64,000 nucleotides of DNA from Heracleum sosnowskyi. Its lineage: Eukaryota > Streptophyta > Magnoliopsida > Apiales > Apiaceae. Every line of letters starts with the position of its first letter. Position 1 is the first letter of the stretch. A program made the position numbers and the translations under genes. Below are positions 11,401-22,070 of this stretch, one piece after another. The stretch covers positions 28,798,655 to 28,862,654 of the forward strand of contig CM061238.1 of assembly GCA_030848705.1 (NCBI GenBank). Reading direction: 5' to 3'. The notes below the pieces were generated by a model. That model saw only the letters and a list, made by a program, of their open reading frames with translations, ran no database searches and was not told the origin of the DNA.

Positions 11401-13385
11401 CTTATCTATTATAAGTACATGTTCGAAGGACTTGAACTATTTCTGTCAGAAGTTGATAAACCCTTATTTTCTTCATTTATAAACTTCACCTTGAATTCTT
11501 CTAAAACTTGAACTTGACTCTCTTGTCATTTACCAGATTGGTAAACCTTAATTAATTCTTCCATAATGTGATGATTTGAACTATGGAGGCCATCTAGAGC
11601 CTGTTCTTTGAACCCTACTCTATATTGACTTGTTACCCTTTTCTGTTGATATCATATTGTCTGTTTCATATCAGATTCAATCTTGTTAAGCATGTTATTG
11701 TTTATTCTTTGAACCCTACTCTATATTGACTTGTTACACTTTCTGTTGATATCATATTGTCTGTTTCATATCAGACTTAACCTTGTTGAGCATGTCATTG
11801 TTTATTCTTCATTGTTATCCCAGTTGTTACATCGAACTCGTCGATGCTTATTATATTGTCACTTTTCATGTGCACCTCCCCATTGTTGTGTCGATCTCGT
11901 CGATACTAGATTATATTGCTATCCCTTTATTGATTCTTCATAATTGAACTGTTTCCTGGAACGTGAGTTTTCCAGCAATTGTTGTATTAGGTTGTCGATT
12001 CTTCCGACACCTGATTGTCGAAGTAAGGTTGTCAATTGTTCTGACACCTGACGTATATAATATAGAATCGGAATGTTTTTAAAAATGGACCAATTATTGG
12101 TCGGGCCATTTATGGTCGATGTAATTTAGGCCCAGATTGGCCTTGGATCCGTAGAGGACTATGCATGAGCTAGTCCGGGGTTGTTGCGTGGCTGGCCAGC
12201 AGCACAACCTTTGATTTGATAAAATGTGAAAGTCCAATTCTAGAATAAGTTCTTATTTCTAAGATGAGTTACATCCATATGTTTCGTTCTTGTGAGTTAT
12301 GACCTGATTCTCAGGTTTATTCGTTGCGTGAAGTTGTTGGTTCGTTGATTAAAAATAGTGGTTTCAATCTTGCTGAAATTACTTACTCTTTAATACATTT
12401 GGATTCCAAATAGTCGAAATCCACTTCCTTGATTCCATTGGCAGTCGTGAGATATCTATCTTGATGAGTTTTATTCATACCGCATATCCAGTCGGTACCA
12501 TGTTGAAGTCTTGAAGTGCGTTCTTTATTCCTTGACCGAGCGTGTTGGCTCATTCTTACCCCTTGATTATTCTAACCTTCCAGAGTTGTTGGTTTCAGAA
12601 AATGTTGTGAATAGATTTGTTATCTTCAAAACTAGTATTTTTATACAAACTATGGTCTTGAAGACGTATGAGTTATATTTATTTCATATGTTCTACTTAC
12701 TATTGTAGATATTGTTGATTCGGTCGCCGTAGCGACCAATATAAATCTTTTTGTGTTTTAAACTATTCAAATGAGAGAAGAAGAATGAGAAATTGTGGTA
12801 AATTACCAAACTTGATTTGAAAATATTAGAGATTACAAATGTTTAAGCCAAAGGCTTGTTTATTTGAAAATCCAAAGTTTATTTTGGAAACCTTTCGTAT
12901 TATATTTAATAATGCGCTTGCTGAGCAATTCATTCGCTCATACTTGTTTTATTTATATATTTTAGCCTGCCAGTAAGAAGGTGTATTGGCGAGAGTTGTC
13001 CGCGTAGCTGATCAGAGATGGGGAAAGATATTAGCGTAAAGACGTTCTGATCCAGAGCATTTGGAGCTAGTGAGAGGTTTTGTATATAGATGTTTTCTAT
13101 TGAATAATATATTGTATAAGATTAGTTGTCTGGTATACTTCTTATCGAAGTTATACTAGTGTATTAGAATTTTTGTAAAGAGAATGGTTGTAAGGAAGAA
13201 AGATTTTATGTAATGGAAATTTTGGTTTCTTGTTTCTAGCACTATAACCTTTAAAGATTCTTGGTAGAGTTGGGGTCACAGATATTATTATTATTATTGT
13301 GTTGATTTTATATTGAACAGGTTGTTTGGATTAAGAGTGCAGTGTGACGACCAAATCCTTTGACCCCGGATTTGGGGGCGTTACA
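8408..13385 (+). repeat. 3' LTR, long form (about 5 kb)
   Basis: The first 637 bases match the 5' LTR. The next 4.3 kb are absent from the 5' LTR and end in GACCCCGGATTTGGGGGCG TTACA, a typical end of long plant gypsy LTRs. The extra part runs on smoothly from an AAACCCTAG leader-like region, then holds a GC-rich patch (9300-9740), an AT-rich low-complexity patch (9880-10030) and a 101-bp duplication. GGCGTTA occurs at both edges (9038-9044 and 13377-13383). I read this as the original LTR with the 5' copy shortened, although a solo insertion here is not excluded. I see no gene in it. Confidence 0.75.
11610..11811. repeat. 101-bp tandem duplication inside the long LTR
   Basis: Two adjacent copies begin GAACCCTACTCTATATTGAC at 11610 and 11711 and differ by a few substitutions and a single-base indel. 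No coding role is visible. Confidence 0.85.
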
Positions 13386-13390
13386 ATCAG

Positions 13391-14162
13391 GCCTAAAAAC
13401 TTTCCCGAGCCTACACCAAAGACACACTTAGCTGGATTCAACATCATCTTGTGGTGCCTCAGCACTTCAAACGCTTCCCGTAGATGGTTTATATGATCGG
13501 CCTTGTCGAGGCTTTTAACCAACATGTCATCCACATAGACCTCCATGGTTTTTCCAATCAGGTGTTCAAAAATTTTGTTCACCAACCTTTGGTATGTTGC
13601 CCCTGCATTGGTAAGTCCAAATGCCATGACTAGATAACAGAAAACACCAAAGTCAGTGATGAATGATACCTTGGAGATGTCATCTTTGTGCATTTTGATT
13701 TGGTTGTATCCGCTGAAGCCATCCATGAAACTTAGCATCTCGTGCCCAGATGTGGCATCTATTAAGGCATCAATCCTTGGTAAGGGAAAACAATCCTTAG
13801 GACATACATCGTTTAAATCAGTGAAGTCTACACACATCCTCCATTTTCCATTGGCTTTTTTGACCATCACTGGGTTAGCCAACCATTCTGGAAATTGTAT
13901 TTCTTCAATGAACTCGGCTTCCAGAAGCTTATCTACTTCTTGTTTGATGGCCTCTTGCCTCTCTGGAGCAAAATTTCTCTTTTTTTGTTTCACTGTCTTC
14001 CTTTCAGGATCCACATTCAATTTGTGGGTTATCAACTAGGGATCAATCCCTGGCATGTCCGCCGCTGTCTAAGAAAAAACGTCATTGTTTTCTTGAAGAA
14101 AAGATACGAGCTTGCTTTTCAATGGTTCAGGCAATAGTGCTCCAACGTAAGTCACCTTCTCC
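13391..14162 (-). pseudogene. Tat-like gypsy reverse transcriptase, N-terminal part (broken)
   Basis: The reverse strand reads the protease-RT link (VTYVGALLPEPLK) and then RT: WRMCVDFTDLNDVCPKDCFP, GYNQIKMHKDD, AFGLTNAGATYQRLVNKIF and the active-site box YVDDM. Two TAG stops lie upstream of LITHKLNVD, in the protease-RT link. At 13390 the ORF is cut inside the RT connection (GKFLGL) by the gypsy insertion and resumes at 4895. On its 5' side it is separated from Gag-protease by the CACTA-like element, which entered between two codons of the link that is continuous at 61800-61890 in the related gag-only element. Confidence 0.92.
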
Positions 14163-14480
14163 CACTAGTACAAAACTGTATATTTACGTGGCCTAATTTA
14201 CATCGCACATTAGAGTAGGCGATGTATATATATGCTTTATACGTCGGATTCCTAAAAAGACGATGTATATTACCTTGCGTGGGTGACTTTTTACGTCGGA
14301 TCATAAAAAAACGATGTATATGGTGGACATATACGTCGGTTTGATTTTAACCGACATATAAACTTTAAATTTACGTCGAATTTTTGCACCCGACATATAA
14401 AATTGCTGCACATATTTGACATATACGTCGGTGTTTTTAATACGCGACATATAAAATCGATAATATATATGACGGCTTTC
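14163..14480. repeat. Left subterminal ACGTCGG/CCGACAT repeats of the CACTA-like element
   Basis: TACGTCGG, CCGACATA, GCGACATA and ACGATGTA recur every 20-50 bases from the left terminus inward, facing the inverted set at 16373-16714. They are likely transposase-binding sites. Confidence 0.7.
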
Positions 14481-14559
14481 TCTAATTCGACGTACATAAT
14501 AATTTTATTAAAATAAAAAAAACAATTTAATAGACTATTTAGTACTCGAGTTATTTTTT

Positions 14560-15172
14560 ACTCTAGTCTTTCCCAATTCAACCATCAGTAACCCCTTTCT
14601 CTTTCGACTAACCCTAAAACCTTCTCAGTGATTTCAATTAAGAAATTTCAACTATTATTCAAGCCTTGTTGATACTTTATAATTAAGGTTTGAAGAATTG
14701 GATTGTTTATATATACACTCTTGAAGAATCAGATTGTTTATATATACACACTCTTATATAGCTTTTTCTTTTTATAATCTTATTTTCCCTCTTTCTGCAT
14801 CACTGTGTTGAATTGATTCAGGCCAAAACACAAACCTTCATCATAAATCCTTAAACTCCATCTAATCCAAAATTAACAACTGTTCTTGAAACCCCATCTA
14901 CTTATATCTTCATTTCAATGGTTTAAAGGTAACTTTTTTCTTGTTTTACTTAAACTTATTTATTTTTTACTACTCTAATGTGTAATTAACATCAGATCGC
15001 TTTGTGACTTATTATTTTGATTGAAAGAACTGTTTTTTTTATTAGGAGAAAGTGAATTGAGATGACCCAACAACCATCTGTGATCTTAGCAACTGCTAGT
15101 TATGATCATACTATTCGATTTTGGGAGGCGAAAAGTGGGCGGTGTTATCGGACTATTCAGTACCCTGAATCG
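14560..15172 (+). pseudogene. LST8: Captured 5' piece of LST8, copy 2 (open)
   Basis: Same structure as the piece at 238-848: leader exon to 14928, 5' UTR intron 14929-15045, start codon at 15062, coding exon to 15172 and a GTCAGT donor at 15173. All 37 codons are open here and the last is TCG. Translation would run past the lost splice partner into intron sequence and stop after 61 codons, yielding at most a WD40 fragment. If transcribed it shares sequence with host LST8 mRNA and could feed small-RNA regulation of it; that is inference. The leader intron is shorter than in copy 1 because of a T-run difference. Confidence 0.78.
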
Positions 15173-15835
15173 GTCAGTTGGATTGTAAAGATTGTTTCTT
15201 TTTTCAGTTTTATTGTTGTTGTTGTTTTCGTATGTGTTCGAGTTTAAGTTGAGCTGGTGTAATGGTTAAATAATGTGTATTTGTATATTTTAGGAGTCTT
15301 AATTTGTTTAATTAGTAATTGGTATTGCTCGTAATGGTGTCTGTGAAGTATTGCATTTGGAAGACATTGACTTGTTTTGTGTTTGTTTGCGGTCAATGGT
15401 AGTGTTGGCATTTTTTTGCTTGTAATGTTCTTGTTTGAGTTTTGGTTGAGATAGCGAAATTATTTTTATTTGAGTCATTGATCGGTACGGACTTGTATAT
15501 TTCGTGAAGTTTATTGCTTATAGTGGTATGAATGAGGTAGCACACTTGGAACACACTGCTTTGCTTGTGTTTGTCTGCAGTCAATAAATAGTCTCGGTAC
15601 TTTGCCTGTGGTATTTAAGATATAGAAAATGTGTATGTTATTGGATGTTTAGATTTGCCTGCAGTCAATATTTATTGGATGTTTATGATGAGATACATGC
15701 ATGACATAGTAATGTTATCTTGTAAAGATTCTAAAACTAAGTGGATAGAGGTACTATATAAAATGGTGTAATATTGTTATAGATATAAAAACCCTAACAT
15801 TAAATTTATATGTAGTTAACATTTCTTTTGGCAAG

Positions 15836-16049
15836 GTCTTGGAAAAAAATACGCAAACCAACAAATTGGAGAAGTTCGAGATATTTGGGCAAATTTTTTT
15901 ACCCGTGAATATATGTGATCAGGTACACATTAAGTTCAAACCAATCTCGAATATATTTTGTTCCTACTCTGTGCTAACATGTTCGAACATATGTTTTTTG
16001 CAGTAGCGCCGATAAGGAGGAGTATGATCTAATATTAGCTGAGCGCTGA
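15836..16049 (+). pseudogene. Second captured exon pair, unknown gene, copy 2
   Basis: Matches 1512-1725. Exon-like segments at 15836-15914 and 16004-16049 flank an 89-base intron-like stretch with CTAAC and TTTTTTGCAG. The terminal codon before the stop is CGC here and TGC in copy 1. The protein is not recognised. The stretch 15173-15835 between the captured pieces has no coding signal. Confidence 0.4.
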
Positions 16050-16372
16050 CAGCAAGGATATGATCTGATTAGATATTAGCTTTAGCTTGCAGCAATTTTG
16101 AAATAGATATTATATTTTGGATTTAAGATAGACATATTAACGTACGACATGTGTTGAATTAAATGTATGATGCAGTTAATTGTACAAGGAATTTTAAAAC
16201 ATTATTGTGGACATATTTTCTAGTCTCCAATTTTAATTTAATCAAAGATTTTGTTGAGAATTTTGGAGTGCATTTTTTACTCAGATTAGGTTTTATATTT
16301 TTGGTCTGTTATAACAGGGTTTTTGACTTTTTGGGTATTATTATAAACAGGGCAGACATTTATATTTTTCCT

Positions 16373-16714
16373 TTGACAATATACGTCGGTGCTTGTCAAA
16401 GTCTTGCGACATATAAAACAACCATATACGTCGGTTGGAAAAAAAACAGACGTAAAATTACAACTAATATATGACGGTTCTATAAGCTTATATGACGCTG
16501 GAAAACCTTTTATACATCGGTCTTTTGAATCTTTATACGTCGGTCTTTTCGGTCTTTTACATCGGTTTTACAACCGACGTATTAGACTTTATACGTCCCC
16601 TTTTTGACCGACGTAAAATGTTTGTCACTTTATACGTCCCCCTGCTTACATCGCCTTTTTGCCGACGTATAAGACCTTTTTAACCGACGTAAAAGGCCAT
16701 TTTTGTGCTAAGGG
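16373..16714. repeat. Right subterminal ACGTCGG/CCGACGT repeats of the CACTA-like element
   Basis: A dense run of TATACGTCGGT, CCGACGTA, TACATCGG and TACGTCCC up to the right terminus, inverted relative to the left array at 14163-14480. Confidence 0.7.
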
Positions 16715-19176
16715 AATTGGGATTAAATCCTCAGTTGGTTTCCCTCTTCGGTCCTCATTATCACTAGTATCCATCTCTTCAATGGGGAGAACCTGCCCCC
16801 ATTTCCATTAGGCCTTAACGCGGCTACGTAACAGCTTCTAGCCATCTTTTGGTCTCCCCGTTCTTCACCAATCCTATTCCTCGTTGGGAACTTGATTTTC
16901 AGATGATAAGATGAGGCAACAGCCTTGAACGCATGAAGACCCGTCCTTCCCAGGATTGCACTGTAGGTCGAAGTTGCCTTTATAACTATGAAGTTCAACA
17001 TCTTAGTAGACGTATTCCACCCTTGCCCCATTGTCATTGGGAGCTGGATAGTGCCTTCCACCTTTGACTCCACTCCATTGAATCCATATATGGGCATATT
17101 CGAGGGTGTCAACTGAGAGTCAATATAGCCCATCTTGATAAAAGCATCATGGAACAAGATGTCCACTGAAGCTCCATTGTCGACCAAAACTCTCTTTGTT
17201 TCAGAATTCCCTATCACAGGTACGATGACTAAGGGATCATCGTGGGGAAACTTCACTCCCTCCAAGTCAGAATCATCAAAACCTATTGATATTTCTGTTC
17301 GGGCATGTTTCGGTGCTTCTCCGACCACAGTCATTACTTCTCGGGCATAAGCCTTCCTTGAGTTTTGGGAGGTCCCAGCAGCAGTTGGTCCTCCGAACAT
17401 CATTTTGATAACTGGCCCTCGGGGCTTGGGATTTCGATCTTGATCGTTGTCCCTTCTGTCATAATCCTTCCTTTCATAGTTTCCTCTTTGATCCCCTTGA
17501 TTTCTATCCTTGGTGAATTTATTGAGCTTTCCTCTCCGTATCAGAAACTCGATCTCATCTTTTAATTGTCTACAATCGTCGGTGTCGTGACCGACTTCCT
17601 TGTGGAACCGACAGAATTGGTTTTGATTCCGTTTAGACATATCAGTCCTTAGTGGCTTCGGCCATCGGAGATCCTCCTTCTTTGCTATTTCCATCAGAAT
17701 TTGGCTCCTAGGAGTGTTCAATCTTGCATATTCCGTAAACTTTGGCCCAAAATTGTTCCTCTTGGGTGGAGAATCAGAATCCTTTGACGTTTTGGGAAAC
17801 TTTTCCTTGACGTCGTACTCCTGAGTTTCCTTTCTTTTCTTTGAATTTCCACTGCCACCAGCAGTGGGTTCATATTTTCTCATGCTTTCTTCAGCCTTGA
17901 TGTACTTTCCGGCTCTATCTTGGAGCTTCAACATGCTCTCGGGTGGATGTTTTGCCAATGATCTTTTGAAATGATCATCAGTGGTTCCTTGTTGCAGGGC
18001 TATCATAACTACTTTGTCCTCCAAGTCCGGGACTTTCAGGGCCTCCCAGGTGAATCAGTTGATATAATCCCTTAAAGCTTCATTCTTTCCTTGCTGGATT
18101 CCCATGAGTGAGGTAGATCTTTTCTCGTGCACCCTTCCACTAATAGATTGGTTGATGAATGCTTTTCTTAATTGCTTAAAAGACCCAATAGAGTTGGGAG
18201 GTAGACGGCTATACCAACGTTGGGCCATGCCTGCCAAGGTTTGTGGAAATGCCCTACACTTATCATTGGTTGGCTGCAACAGCAGTGCATTAAAGAAGGT
18301 TCTTACGTGATTTGCGGGATGCCCCGTTCCATCATAAGTTTTGATCGTTGGCATCTTAAATTTCCTGGATATGTTAGCTTTCATGATGTCTTGAGTAAAC
18401 GGTGGTGTAGGATCATCAGGATCTCCTAGGGGCAACAAAACACTAGGATCACCCCTTGGGGCTTCAGCCCTCTTGGTTCTTCTTGGTGTTTGGTCCAGGT
18501 TGATTATCGGGACTCTTCCAGTTGTTTGGCTTTGTGCTTTTGCGGCCTCCTTCTCTGCCAGTAATTTCTTGATCCTTGCAGCCTCTGCCTCATGGGCCGC
18601 AATTTTTTCCTTAGTAGTTTGGGGTTGTTCCCGATTTGTTTGGGAATAACGTCTCCTCCTTGGTGCTACATCCCTCTCTTCTCCAGATGAATAATTCTCG
18701 TCCTCAGTATAGGGACCCGAGTAGTCTTGAATCAAAGGGGTTCGTCGAGTTTGAGTTTGTTGATTTTGGGGTCCCAGACCTTGTATATAAGGGGGAACAT
18801 ATGCTTCATGGTAAGTGGGGTTGAGACCACTGCTGCCCATCGTGGGTCGAGGAGGCATGCCATAGTTTGGAATCCCAAGAGTTTGAGTTGCGTATTGGGG
18901 AAGATCCGTAGTATGAAGTTGAAGACCACTTGGTGCATTCATGAGCAGCGGGGAGGTCGTGATTGGTTGTTGGTGAGCGGTCTCTTGTGGATTAGATCCA
19001 TGAATGACCATCTGCAAGGGATTCGTCCCTTCAACCGAAATTGGGATCTCCGGTCCTTGAATAGAGGTGAGGGGATATTTTCCCCTTGAATGCCAGTAGT
19101 TGGCAGTGGTTGATTTCCGTGAGTATCAGCCTCAGAGGTGATGAGTATCTCGAGTTGTTCTTCATGTGTTTGCCAT
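16715..19176 (-). pseudogene. Tat-like gypsy Gag-protease (nonsense codons, 3' end cut by CACTA)
   Basis: Closest relative in the window is the intact Gag-protease at 59361-61892. The start codon is at 19176. Codon 5 is TGA where the relative has CGA, and another TGA lies at about 18053; both fit C-to-T decay. The order is Gln/Pro-rich N terminus, Gag core (AFPQTLAGMAQRWYSRLPPN), Lys/Glu-rich segment, zinc knuckle CRFHKEVGHDTDDC (CX2HX4HX4C), Arg/Asp-rich linker and aspartic protease VLVDNGAS. The frame is disturbed near the 3' end before the CACTA-like element. With the RT at 13391-14162 and the RNase H-integrase at 3064-4895 it makes one minus-strand element. Confidence 0.92.
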
Positions 19177-19191
19177 GGTTAATGTTGTCTT

Positions 19192-19209
19192 CCCACAGAC
19201 GGCACCAAA
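19192..19209 (-). other. Primer binding site of the Tat-like gypsy
   Basis: On the reverse strand TTTGGTGCCGTCTGTGGG directly follows the LTR. The young relative has TTTGGCGCCGTCTGTGGG, beginning TGGCGCCGT like tRNA-Asp type sites of Tat/Athila elements. Confidence 0.75.
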
Positions 19210-19965
19210 TGTTATGGATTAAAAATTGTACTTGTAAATTAATTGCTAGGGTTTAAGAGAGCTTCGAGCTTTAATGACTGCACTTGTGTTTCCAGACTAA
19301 ATCGGTTCTCACAAGATGCCTACGTATCTCAATTCATTATTGAGAATCAAGCCAAAGACGTACTTCTTGGTGTTGCCCTCGGGGCTATGGCGGCAGGGGC
19401 ACACCAAGGACGTAGTGACTTGTATGTCCTTATTCGAGGATGACGTCTAAAATGTCGTAAATGACGTATGAAGCTGTGTCCAAAATGTAGTAGATGACGT
19501 ATAAAGCTATGTCCAAAACGTAGTAGATGACGTATGGAGCTGTGTCCAAAACGTTATAGATGACGTATGGAGCTGTGTCCAAAACGTAGTTCTATTGTGA
19601 AGGAGCAGGGTCCTTATATAGGCGTCTGGAGCCTCGTATTTAGAGTAAGTTTAGGAGACTTAGCGAATAAGTCTCCTTTTTGATAATGGATAAACATTGT
19701 ATTTCTTGGTGGACAAGTCTTTTCCTTGTTGATAAGGACTATGACTCATTATTTCTTTTAATTGGGATTCTGGATCCTTCTTTGATGAATTTACCATATT
19801 TTGGACTTCTTTCCTGAGCTGTATATTTTCCCTATTTATTAATTACGAAATTAATAAATAATTAGGGTTTCGGGCCTTGCTTATTGGGCCGTGTTCTTGG
19901 ACCAATCCGGGTCTAATTAATACGTAATTAATTGCACTTCTAGGGTTATTTTTCAGCCCATATCA
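19210..19965 (-). repeat. 5' LTR of the minus-strand Tat-like gypsy
   Basis: 756 bases. Read on the reverse strand it starts TGATATGGGCT and ends AATCCATAACA, the same ends as the LTR at 58813-59327. A TATA box (TATATAAGG, reverse strand) lies near 19612-19622, so transcription would run leftward. It is about 240 bases longer than the relative, partly because of a 33-bp repeat array. The partner LTR is outside the window, so the TSD (candidate ACGAG at 19966-19970) cannot be checked. Confidence 0.88.
19462..19594. repeat. 33-bp x4 tandem array in the LTR, each with TGACGTA
   Basis: Units start at 19462, 19495, 19528 and 19561, each beginning TGACGTATGG or a near variant and including GTGTCCAAAACGTAG. 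They lie downstream of the TATA box in the direction of transcription, so in the R/U5 part of the transcript. TGACG is the core bound by TGA-type bZIP factors. The related LTR at 58813 lacks the array. Confidence 0.85.
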
Positions 19966-21821
19966 ACGAGCAATTAAAATTTTTAATTAAAATATGTAAG
20001 TTTTTCTATGTGTCCTTATTATTAATATTATTTTAATGAATAATAAAATAATATTCGTGGAAAAAGAATAATAATATTAATGATGCCCCATTTATCTTCC
20101 TCAACCTCATTTGTATTCTTTATTTTTTTTAATGTTCCAATTAATATTTAAGTTTCTCATTTTAAAATTTATCATATTGATTTTTATTCTTTATTTAATA
20201 TTTTCTGTTCGCATTAATTTTTTTAGTTTGTCATTTTTTAATCGGCCCGGTGCCTTGCAGGAGTTATAGGCTAGTATATAATACATGAGAATATTTACAA
20301 AATAATATTTTTAAATATACTTTTCCAAATAGTCATATATGTTAACAAATTTGAAAACTAGGCAAGCTTTTGCAATGTTTGTGAGATGATTTAACTTAGC
20401 GAAAATATAAATTGCGAAAATTAAATCTCAATTATCATCGGTACTCAATGTTCCTTAAATTATACGGCAAAGCTTACACGGAAAAGAAAGATATCTGGAC
20501 GAGTCGCCAGTGAACTCCTAGGGTTTAGAAATAAGAAACAATTACAATATTATCGATATCCCCCTTCTCCCCAATTGTCTTTCCTAATATTCCCCTCTCT
20601 CTCATTTTCTTCTTCCACTTTTACCCTTTGACTGTTTTGTCTGACTTTACTGCTGAAATGACTTCTTTGCCCCTCCACTTCCTTCGTGCATACGTTAAAA
20701 CATTTGGACCAGGCTGGTTCATTACAGTTTGTAACATCTTGATGATACCTGTCAAAAAAAAACATCTTGATGATATAATCTTGTCGAAGAAATTACTTTT
20801 GCTAGACAAAACTCGTAAGGTTATAATCACGATGTATTTAATCAATCTGAAAACCTAAAAAAGTTCGATAGATTCTAATTAAAAATTTAAAACACCAATA
20901 ATATTGGTTATGTAATTCTTATTATATCTTCCTGTCATGATAGATGTTCATAAAAATAAAAAAGTATACATGATAATTTTTCTAGTCTCAGTGATATCAC
21001 TCTTGTACAAAGGTTACTCTAACTATTTTAACCTAATAAAGTAAAATTACAAAATGGCTACTACACATCTCGTTGTTCAACATTGTGCTTGCATCAGCCA
21101 TATATGAAGTGACTGACTTTAGTTACAGTGCCACTGATATCAAGGCTATGTGGACAAGTTCAATTATATGTACGCACGTAAAAAACATGAACTACTTATG
21201 AAGGATACTTGAAAGAGATTTTGTGGGCGAGAAGATAAGCATCACAAAAAGGAAGAGGATCGGAGCATGGGCTAGCTGTATGGGTGGGCTGACTCTGAAG
21301 AAGAGCGTCAAGTTGATGCAGATAAGATGCATGAAAACTTAATGCCATGGCGGTTGGTGGCATCACCATATCATTGTATGTATAGATTCCTAATTACAAA
21401 TGGAATATAAATATATGATGAATACGTAGAGTCTCTATCCTGAAACTAACAAGGGCTGCAAAAAGATATTCTCCTAAATCTTTCTCTTTGCAAATATTGC
21501 GGCAGATTAGTTGTATGTGAATTACAGGCCAAGAAGGCTTGTGTAAGACATATAAAAATTGTTCGTCTGGAATAATTCTGCATTATCTTGATAACTACTT
21601 ATGTCTTAGAATGACGGAACAGTGGGCATGTACGTGTGTCTTCATCAACTGCAAGCATGCATCTTCTTCTTCTTTTTCTTTTTTTTCGATTGTGAGAAAT
21701 CTAATTAAATGGTCACACCGTCACTAAGATTTAAAGTTTTTACACGAGATAAACGATCGAAGTCCGGTACTATTTGATCTAGAAGCTATACGTATACATG
21801 CTTATCGATCATCCTCATGAT
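19966..21821. other. Non-coding stretch between elements
   Basis: AT-rich DNA with no ORF above 80 codons that has recognisable motifs, no RNA gene I can recognise and no clear repeat ends. A short C/T-rich microsatellite-like run lies near 21660-21690. Probably old decayed intergenic DNA. Confidence 0.6.
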
Positions 21822-22062
21822 CAGTGACGGATGCAGAAACTTATTCTGAGGGGCGAAAAAAATTATAAACACTGCTGACCAAAAAAAGTAAACAAAAAAA
21901 ACTGTATAGGCTTCGAACCCATACAATGTGTTAAGGAGACATGAGTTCTAACTAATTAAGCTAGAGAAACAATATATCTGAAATATAAAATATATACTGT
22001 ATAGTTAAATTAGGAATCTTAGGAGGGGCTAGGAACCCGTGACCCCCCTAAATCCGCCTCTG
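21822..22062. mobile_element. hAT-type MITE with 8-bp TSD
   Basis: 241 bases with terminal inverted repeats CAGTGACGGATGCAG (left) and CAGAGGCGGATTTAG (right, reversed), flanked by perfect 8-bp repeats CTCATGAT at 21814-21821 and 22063-22070. An 8-bp TSD plus CAGNG-type ends is diagnostic of the hAT superfamily. There is no ORF, so it is a non-autonomous miniature element needing transposase in trans. Confidence 0.85.
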
Positions 22063-22070
22063 CTCATGAT

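Larger units (their letters stand above)
4896..13385 (+). mobile_element. Ty3/gypsy LTR element (chromovirus-like), coding-dead, inserted in gypsy RT
   Basis: It starts with TGTAAGATCC, ends with GGGGGCGTTACA and is flanked by the 5-bp TSD ATCAG. A tRNA-Met type primer site follows the 5' LTR and a purine tract precedes the 3' LTR. The LTR homology (4896-5532 and 8408-9044) differs at only about three positions in 637, so the insertion is young. Yet the 2.86 kb interior has no long ORF and only an eroded integrase. That pairing suggests it moved using proteins from another element. The two LTRs are very unequal, 639 versus 4978 bases. Confidence 0.88.
14163..16714. mobile_element. CACTA-like DNA element with captured gene pieces, copy 2 (complete)
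   Basis: The left end CACTAGTACAAAA and the right end TTTTTGTGCTAAGG form imperfect terminal inverted repeats. Both ends carry arrays of ACGTCGG/CCGACGT. The right terminal TAGTG is degenerate and I could not define a 3-bp TSD, so the superfamily call rests mainly on the CACTA start and the subterminal repeats. At 2552 bases without transposase it is non-autonomous. The interior is dominated by a plus-strand LST8 start and an unidentified exon pair, the layout of gene-capturing Pack-type elements. It interrupts the minus-strand gypsy between protease and RT. Confidence 0.65.

Noticed and set aside
14163..16714. Intact LST8 gene
   Set aside because: Only the first 37 codons are present; no later WD40 exon is found on either strand of the element.
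20550..20858. Overlapping 70-76 codon ORFs on both strands as a small host gene
   Set aside because: No domain, no splice or promoter structure and no supporting repeat or homology that I recognise.
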